Source: Rhynchospora pubera (Eukaryota; Streptophyta; Magnoliopsida; Poales; Cyperaceae). Taken from it: a stretch of 64,000 nucleotides of DNA. The notes under the pieces are model-generated. The model saw only the letters and a list, made by a program, of their open reading frames with translations, did not search any database and was not told the origin of the DNA. The DNA is taken from positions 172,615,144 to 172,679,143 of the forward strand of contig CM051461.1 of assembly GCA_028095005.1 (NCBI GenBank), given 5' to 3'. A program made the position numbers and the translations under genes. Below are positions 57,639 through 64,000 of this stretch, in pieces; positions within the stretch are counted from its first letter, which is position 1, and each line of letters starts with the position of its first letter.

Positions 57639-59119
57639 TGTTGTCCCTAATGGAGGCGGCTTAACCAAGATTTAGCGGAAGCGATTAAGGTTTTGGACCG
57701 GTTTGGTATGAACTATCCTAACACAATTCAATTGGTACCCAATACAAGCAAGCACACAAGCAATTCAAGTATAGCAAGATAATAAAGAGAAAAAGAGAGA
57801 GAGAAATTGAACACTCGATATGATTACGGAGTTCCGACCCGCTAGGAAGAGCTAGCCTTAGTCGTACGTCTCCGGGAGTTCCGCTACCACGAAAGGGCGC
57901 GCTCCGTTCAATTCCAACAAGAACGAGATTACAACTTCGAACCGAATCACCTCGTCACAAGGACACTCGAGGCGGATCGGCCTAACTCGAATGGCACAAC
58001 GGCCTCAAAGGAGAAGAGCTCTCAACCTATTCCAACCTACACCTAGCGACAACGTCGGGGCGGTGGTGTTTGAGGCTACTAAATCTCTCAAGATGGTCTA
58101 GCTATGAAAAGCTCAAGTGGGAGAGTATCCCTATGCTCAAAGGCTCAATTCTGGTCTAATTTTGCAAGACAAAGCTCTCTAACACTTTTTGACTCCTCTA
58201 TTGGAGAGAGAGAACAAGGGGTGGATATATATAGGGCTCGAAATGAGCAGTTCCCCAGCAAAAATAGGCCACAGCGTTGTACAACGCTGAATAGCGTTAT
58301 ACAACGCTGGAATATGACCGTTGTAAATTCTAACGGCTCTTTAATATAGCCGTTGGTCTGTCAGAGCGTTGTGCAAAGCTATCTGCCGTCGCACAACGAA
58401 GGAGTGTATAACCAAAGGAAAGCTCCGACAATTCCGTTGGAAATTGTGAGAGCGTTGCTTGCCACTGAATGGCGTTACACAACGTTGAAGGGAGACAAAA
58501 GGAACAACTCTGACAGATTCAACAGAGCGTTGTACAACTCTATATACCGTCACACAACGCTAACGTTACCCAACGCTGAAAGACGTTGGCTAACGTCTCC
58601 AGAGACTTTGCATGTAAAAACGACTGTTTACATGGGACAGCTAACTTGGGATTTTTGTTATATGGCGTTGCACGATGGTACTCAGGAAATTTTCCAAGTT
58701 TTTTAACTGTTGCGTTGTACAACACTACTGAGCGTTGTACAACGTTGTGAATCAGCGTTGCCTAACTCTATATAGCGTTGTGCAACGTTGATTCACAAAA
58801 GTATGAATTTAGCTGTTCTAGCGTTGTGTGCCACTATCTAGCGTTGTACGACGCTAGGTCACAGAAAACAGGATTTTGCTGGTTTATTGAGCTTTTCGCT
58901 ATCTAGACCATTTCAAGGATAAACAAGGACTAAAGTATACCTTCTATCCTAGTCTAAACTAGCCTACAAGCTCTCCAAAGACTTGATCTTTATCTTGCCT
59001 AAAGTTTTTATCCAAGTCTTCATAATTTGCATCTTCTTCCTATAAAACTCGAAGAAGATTGTTAAATGCCAAATGATATTGTTTTGCAATCGACAAACCT
59101 AGAGACGTTTAGTACAACA
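57639..59119 (-). repeat. Element A, third LTR
   Basis: The right-hand 1,481-bp LTR ends GTTTAGTACAACA and is followed by the right target duplication AATAC (59120-59124). The U3 palindrome cluster is at 58273-58855 and the TATA box near 58233-58244. Confidence 0.95.
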
Positions 59120-59124
59120 AATAC

Positions 59125-59483
59125 CAAGGTCCATATTTCAGGAATTGAAGGCAAATTAATTTTTCCTTGCTATTTTTCTTTCCTTAGAAGTTAGAATTTA
59201 GCAAACTAATAATAATAAAGTACAATAATAACTCAGTGGAAAATGCTGTGTAAATGTTTGCGATTTTGGGTATGTTTCTAATGGTTTAAACGTCCACAAA
59301 AGTGTTTACCTAGGCTAGGATAATAGTTCTCTTGAGAAGTCAAGCAAGGTTTGAAGTCAAACATAAAACAATAGAAAGATATTTTGGAGGAAATTACGAT
59401 TTCATAATGAAAAGGAATATAAAGTAAAATAAGAATCTATCTTTTTTTTTTTTTGTTAACGTGCATTATTTATGTATATGCAG
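59125..59483 (+). other. Intron remnant before the WAK kinase exon
   Basis: AT-rich sequence ends in a long T tract and TATATGCAG, a strong 3' splice site. No EGF-like exon is visible here or between 34.5 and 37.5 kb. Confidence 0.6.
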
Positions 59484-60553
59484 GTTTGATAATCGCACTC
59501 ATATTTGGTACTTGTTTTTGCCCCTTCCTACTAAGGACGTGTATCAAATCGACCGAAAAGAGAAAACAGGAAAACTTGAAAGTGAAGTTCTTCAACCAAA
59601 ATCGGGGGTTCCTTCTACAACAACTAATAGCTTCTCATGAAGATACAACAGAAAGAATGAGAATTTTTACCTTAGATGAGTTGGAAAAAGCAACAAACAA
59701 ATTCTATAATGCATTCATTCTTGGCCAGGGTGGTCATGGAGAAGTCTACAAAGGCATTTTGTCTGATCAGCGCATTGTGGCAATCAAAAGGTCCAAAATA
59801 GTTGATCATCAGTTCATTAATGAGATGGTTATTCTCTCATTAGTTAACCATAGAAACATTGTGAAACTCTATGGCTGTTGCCTAGAAACTGAAGTTCCAT
59901 TGCTTGTTTATGAGTTCATTTCGAATGGCACACTTTTTGATCATCTCCATGCAAAACCTTGTACCTTGACATGGCCACATCGGTTAAGAATTGCTCTCGA
60001 GTCTGCAAGAGCAATTGCCTACCTACACTCATCCGCCTCCATATCAGTTTTCCACAGAGATGTTAAAACATCAAACATTTTACTGGACGATTATTTCACA
60101 GCAAAAGTGTCAGATTTTGGGGCCTCGAGGTCTGTTCAAATAGATCAAACAGGCATAACTACAGTCATCCAAGGCGCATTTGGTTATCTGGACCCTGAAT
60201 ACTACTACACAAGCCGATTAACCCCAAAAAGTGATGTTTACAGCTTTGGTGTGATTCTAGCTGAATTGCTAACAAGAGAAAAACCAAACAGCTCTACACT
60301 GTTTGAAGGTGGTAATCTCGTTGCATATTTTACCTCTGCCATGAGCAAGAACTGTCTCTTTGAGATTCTTGATCCCCAAATTGTTGTGAATGAGGGGCAC
60401 AGAACAGAACTTGCAGCGGTTGCAAATCTTGCACAAATGTGCATGAGAATGAAAGGAGAAAAAAGACCAACAATGAAAGAAGTGGAGGTACGGCTCGAAA
60501 TCTTATGGCGATCCAACCAACAACATGGATATGCTTTAACAACTCAAATTTGA
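59484..60553 (+). CDS. WAK-like receptor kinase, transmembrane and kinase exon
   Basis: The exon begins after TATGCAG with two bases completing a codon, so a preceding coding exon ending with one base is required. About 355 residues follow. A transmembrane segment (LIIALIFGTCFCPFLL) comes first, then a basic stop-transfer (RTCIKSTEKRKQE) and a Ser/Thr kinase domain. The kinase keeps the Gly-rich loop LGQGGHGEVYKG, VAIKRSK (ATP-binding Lys), HRDVKTSNILLDD (catalytic loop), SDFGAS, GYLDPEYYYTSRLTPKSDVY and a conserved terminal Arg region (EKRPTMKEVE). These residues predict an active enzyme. INEMVILSLVNHRNIVKLYG and CLETEVPLLVYEFISNGTLF are typical of WAKs. The frame is intact, but its extracellular half lies 25 kb upstream, frameshifted and without the EGF part, so the locus is very probably a pseudogene. 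There is no ATG near the exon start. Confidence 0.88.
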
Positions 60554-61242
60554 AGAAAGCAAAACTTCTGCTTCATGACCCTACAAAAGGAAATGGTACA
60601 ACTATGGCAATATAGTTTTTAGCAAGAACTACTCTCATCATCTAATTTCCTTAGTAAATGTAACTTTAATCAATATAATAATGTTGGGACTGTCAAATTT
60701 TTTTAGTTGTAATGTGTGTGGCTAGCTGTGCAATTTCTTTATCTTCTCTTACATTCATGATGGAACCATATATTGGTCTTTTGTCCTATAAACACTATTG
60801 GTGTACTTAATTAGTTGTTGGAATTTAAATTCTCAATTTTAAAATGTAATATTTGTGGTGTTCAATCAGTAATTTTTGAAATTTTGATATTCTGCAATGC
60901 ACGACTGTTCAAAAAATGAATCAGTTACTAATTTCCTGGGTGATTTGTAATAATTAATCTTGGACCTGAACCCTACAAACTCAACTTTAGAGTAATTAGG
61001 CTTTCTTTTTATTGTTCAATAAAAATCATATCATTTTTGACTTAGGGTAAGAAGGCCGATAACCTGAGACACAAAAATATATGCTATACATATCTTCAAA
61101 TTTGGTGCTGAGCATAGAGGATCCATTGATTAACATGAGGGAAGTATTCCTTTGCAAAAGATTGTATGCTTATTTGGAAAGAAAAGCCAATATGTATGAC
61201 AATTGAAAGTGTGCAAATCACAAATTCAGTAATATGATAAAA
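60554..61242. other. 3' flank of the WAK-like kinase exon
   Basis: AT-rich sequence that may hold the kinase 3'UTR. No other feature is recognised. Confidence 0.45.
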
Positions 61243-61372
61243 TTAAGAGACCTCGAAATGGTCATAAGCAAAGTCCAGAAGGGCAAAGTTGTCCACCATT
61301 TTTCCACCTTTTCGATAGATTACACGCAGCTGGATAGATGCTGTATGATCATGAAGTACATCATATCTCTGC
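61243..61372 (-). CDS. Terminal exon of an unidentified gene (partial)
   Basis: After a CAAAG acceptor-like site, a 42-residue frame ends at TAA (61243-61245). It includes YDVLHDHTASIQLRVIYRKG and KMVDNFALLDFAYDHFEVS. The residue pattern looks strongly coding. The start may lie further upstream, since the frame stays open back to about 61400. No family is recognised. It could be a final exon of the gene at 62412-63591 in an alternative transcript, or of a separate gene. A further coding-like patch (HFSHGNWMGRSDNVPVICFG) lies at 61890-61990. Confidence 0.5.
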
Positions 61373-62411
61373 CTTTGTTTGTTGTGATCTTGGCTCACTT
61401 AATAGATTGAGATTCTCAGAGAAATTTAGTTAAACAGGTGACATCCCCGCATTATACCGCCAAACAATTCACCAAACCAGGTGGAATATAATTAGAACTC
61501 AAAACCCTTCATACGGTGAAAGTAGTTTATTATATTGTCATTGGGGTCAATTAGTTAATATGTTGGGCATGTTATCTGAATATTTACTTCCTTATGAAAA
61601 AAATGCACTAAAGCTATATATATAATATTAAAAAAAAAGAATACACCTCGAGGTGACAAGTCTAAAATATTAGGTCACTTATAATTTATGTTTCGAGAAA
61701 ACTAATCACTAATCCTGGCAAAGTAGCAGGATACCTAAATTTTTATTTAAAAGATATAGCATGCCTTACAACCCCAATTTCTATCCCTAAAATTTAAACT
61801 AGACCTATCTTACAACAACTTGTGTAAAGAAAGAAAAAACCAAAATTTGTACCTCCCTGTGAATAGGCAAGAGAAAGAAGGGGCTAAAACATGGCCATCT
61901 GGAGCTCATGTGAGTGTATAAGACATTTCCAAAGCATATCACGGGCACATTATCAGATCGACCCATCCAATTTCCATGTGAGAAATGCTGTGCCAATTTT
62001 GCATATTATGAAAGCAGTTATTGTAGCTTACAATAGATAAAATTAATTGGTTACTGGTACACCTCATCAAGTAATCAACATGCATTATGATCTCAATCAA
62101 CACAAACAGTATCCTCTTGATTGTTTGGGGGTATGTACATTTCATAAATAATTAAAGCCTCCTAGCAGTAAAATCTCATCACAGATTCAGGAAGGAGTCC
62201 TAATATTACCTCTAGATATATTACAGAGTGTCAGTGATATAAGAATCAATGTTCTAAAGCCAATATCCATATGTGTAAAGCCTTAGATCGTACCACTGCA
62301 AATTTCTGAACTCTGTAAGCACTGGGTATATATTTTCAAAGGCAGCGCAGGCCCTTGTCATTATGCTTCTTTACTGGTACGCATAATGAGAAAATATACC
62401 TGAGCCGCATT

Positions 62412-63591
62412 CTAAGAGTTATGTACATCCCATCCAAACATGTTTTGAATGACTGTTCTCAGATCTAGTCCAAATTCATCAAACTGAGACAAAATGGTAG
62501 ATCAATAATTTTATTTCAGAAGCGACAACTTCCATAACTTAATTGTTACATGAAACTTCAGCATAAAGATGTTTTAGTCTGCATAGGTTCAGCTTTGACC
62601 TGTTTTTGAGAGGTCAACTAGACCTTACCTCTTTAGCCAGCCAATTAAGCTTATTGCTCAGGCATCCTTAATTTACAAGTGAAATGAGGTAAGACCAGTC
62701 AACAATTGAATATCTGACCAAAAATGTTCAGTATTAGCTTCTCGGTTGTGTTTCCCAAAGAACTCAGGCCAAAGTTCCCAATTGGCCAAACTTTACTAAA
62801 AGCAACATAGAGAAACACGAGCCATTAAGCCAACACATATTCAACTGGAACAGACAATTTTGTCTATTAATGCTTAGCAAAGTTATAAATTATTTATTAC
62901 CTAAGGTATTATTAATACATAATTGCCACATTATTCCAGCATTCAGTTCTTTAAATAAGCGCAGCATTATGATCAGCCCTGCTTATATTGATATACTTAT
63001 CCAGTTATCAATCATTATAATTTATTATGAATTAACAAAAAGGTGAGAAATTTCATTTGATAAAATAGAAGTAATGTAACAGATTTTCAATCTCCTTTCT
63101 TCTTATCTCTTTTGCTGACATTATTGTCTTTATTTAGAAAAATTGGATTAATCAGGTCAGGAAAAATGTACCTGGTAGGCAAAAAATATACGAGCATAAT
63201 CCAGAAATTATAAGGAAAAACACATAAAAAGAAAGGATTATATGTACAAAAATGAGAATCATCACTCCATGCTGCATATCTTGACAGGACCTACTTGGTG
63301 ACCAAGCTGTAGAGGAGATAACCTCGACCATCACAATCTGATTTTTTTCATTTGCTACCTGTCTGGAACAGATGCATTACTAAGTTGGTAATGCAAGTAT
63401 ACCTGATCTGACCAGATACCCATTTCAGGCTGATAAAGAATACCTACTGTCATGTATGATGCCTAAAACCTACTAAGCTGAACCAAAATTTTGGGGAAGT
63501 ATCAATTTAGTGACTGCTAGGTACAGTAATGTTGTAGGCCTCATATTACTTACGACTTCCACATTTTCTCTCTTTCAAGGAGCTAAAAAGC
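62412..63591 (-). CDS. 3' part of an unrecognised multi-exon gene
   Basis: Six short exons on the minus strand join with consistent phases and GT-AG borders: 63554-63591, 63403-63443, 63295-63337, 62901-62978, 62629-62666 and 62412-62483. Five introns of 65-316 bp lie between them. The joined frame gives about 102 residues ending in a stop. Recognisable stretches are LFSSLKERKCGS, ILYQPEMGIWSDQ, LIIMLRLFKELNAGIMWQL, CLSNKLNWLAKE and FDEFGLDLRTVIQNMFGW. The probability of five matching phases by chance is low, so I consider this a real gene end. The 5' part lies beyond 63591. An LTR starts 33 bases further out, so upstream exons must lie outside the window. I cannot name the family; the C-terminus looks helical and soluble. 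Confidence 0.62.
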
Positions 63592-63623
63592 CTGCTTCCT
63601 ATTTATTAATTAAAGGACAAACT

Positions 63624-64000
63624 TGTTAGAGTTATGTCCTAGAAGTCAATAATTTAATGACTTAATTATTAGTTTATGTTTTGGATGAGATTTTATCATC
63701 TGTTCCTAGGTTTATTATTGACAGATCATTCAGGTTGAGGATCTGAATTGTAGATCTCTGTTGATCATTCTTTAGAATGACAATAATAAATCTAAACGGT
63801 CCATAATCTTGATAATTAACAAGGAACATTAATTATCATAAAAGATTAGTATGCAAGTTAAGTGATGATTAAGTTCTACTAATCATAGGTAAAGAGTTAC
63901 CAACTTAGTTGCATATGTGTATGTTATGGAACATAGCACAGGACTTGACCCATCGAAATAAACATATGGATTGTGTTATGTGTCATTGTTTATTTCGTTG
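63624..64000. mobile_element. Start of a second LTR of the TGTTAGAG family (cut by window end)
   Basis: It starts TGTTAGAGTTATGTCCTAGA and aligns with 18527 onward through the last base. Shared stretches include GTATGCAAGTTAAGTGATGA and CATTCAGGTTGAGGATCTGA. Differences are frequent enough that the two copies are not from the same recent insertion. Whether this is a solo LTR or part of a full element cannot be seen. Confidence 0.78.

Larger units (their letters stand above)
37543..59124 (-). mobile_element. Element A: three-LTR tandem of a Gag-only (TR-GAG-like) LTR retrotransposon, host of element B
   Basis: The order is LTR (37548-37841 + 51519-52705, split by element B), internal (52706-54431), LTR (54432-55912), internal (55913-57638), LTR (57639-59119). 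Each LTR is 1,481 bp and starts TGTTGT and ends ACAACA. Each internal region is 1,726 bp. A single 5-bp target duplication, AATAC, flanks the whole array (37543-37547 and 59120-59124), and none occurs inside. This shows one insertion followed by unequal LTR recombination. On the minus strand each internal region starts with an initiator-tRNA-Met PBS and ends in a purine tract. Only a decayed Gag is encoded, without protease, integrase or reverse transcriptase. LTRs differ pairwise by about 1.2-1.3% by eye. Confidence 0.93.

Noticed and set aside
59453..59483. Upstream extension of the kinase frame as its true start
   Set aside because: There is no ATG there, only TTG, and the stretch is a T tract plus a TATATGCAG splice acceptor, so it is intron.
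1..64000. tRNA or rRNA genes
   Set aside because: I looked for the GGTTC-A-TCC T-loop signature and paired acceptor stems and found none; the tRNA-like strings next to LTRs are primer-binding sites.

Overview
The window is nuclear DNA of a flowering plant. The evidence is spliced genes with GT-AG introns, a two-domain plant-type DJ-1/PfpI gene, a wall-associated-kinase (WAK) locus, and many plant transposon types: MITEs, CACTA, Mutator-like, hAT, LINE, and LTR elements with plant-type primer-binding sites. Base composition is AT-rich and gene density is low. I could not place the species; nothing suggests bacterial, plastid or mitochondrial DNA.

Layout. 1-7.5 kb is intergenic with small DNA transposons and a LINE remnant. 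7.8-10.4 kb (minus) holds a small membrane-anchored protein gene made of four short coding exons plus a 5'UTR intron; it was found by hand because its exons are too short for ORF scanning. 10.5-23 kb is a repeat desert: fold-back elements, MITEs, probable LTR debris, a solo LTR (18.5-20.2 kb) and a minisatellite block (20.3-21.6 kb). 23.4-27.0 kb (plus) is a complete five-exon DJ-1D-like gene. 28.6-29.4 kb (minus) is a broken intronless piece of cytosolic leucyl-tRNA synthetase, and 31.5-32.1 kb (minus) a PPR remnant. 33.65-60.55 kb is one WAK-like locus torn apart. Its wall-binding half lies at 33.65-34.45 kb, frameshifted and cut by a decayed hAT transposase. Its membrane/kinase half lies at 59.48-60.55 kb and is still open. 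Between them sit the hAT piece, a fold-back MITE and a 21.6-kb nest of LTR retrotransposons. 61.2-63.6 kb (minus) contains the 3' exons of at least one unrecognised gene. The last 377 bases begin another LTR of the solo-LTR family.

The retrotransposon nest can be resolved to the base. Element A has three 1,481-bp LTRs separated by two 1,726-bp internal regions (LTR-int-LTR-int-LTR), flanked by one target duplication, AATAC. It carries an initiator-tRNA-Met PBS, a polypurine tract and only a Gag-like remnant, so it is non-autonomous. A second, much younger element B (13,672 bp, two 4,187-bp LTRs, target duplication ACTAC) inserted into the first LTR of A. B has no visible pol but an intact 980-codon ORF with two Gag-type zinc knuckles separated by a long coiled coil. 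The most unusual regulatory structure is a cluster of about 15 imperfect palindromes just upstream of the TATA box in every LTR of A.

All divergence counts were made by eye and are approximate. Superfamily labels rest on motifs, terminal sequences and target duplications, not on database searches.
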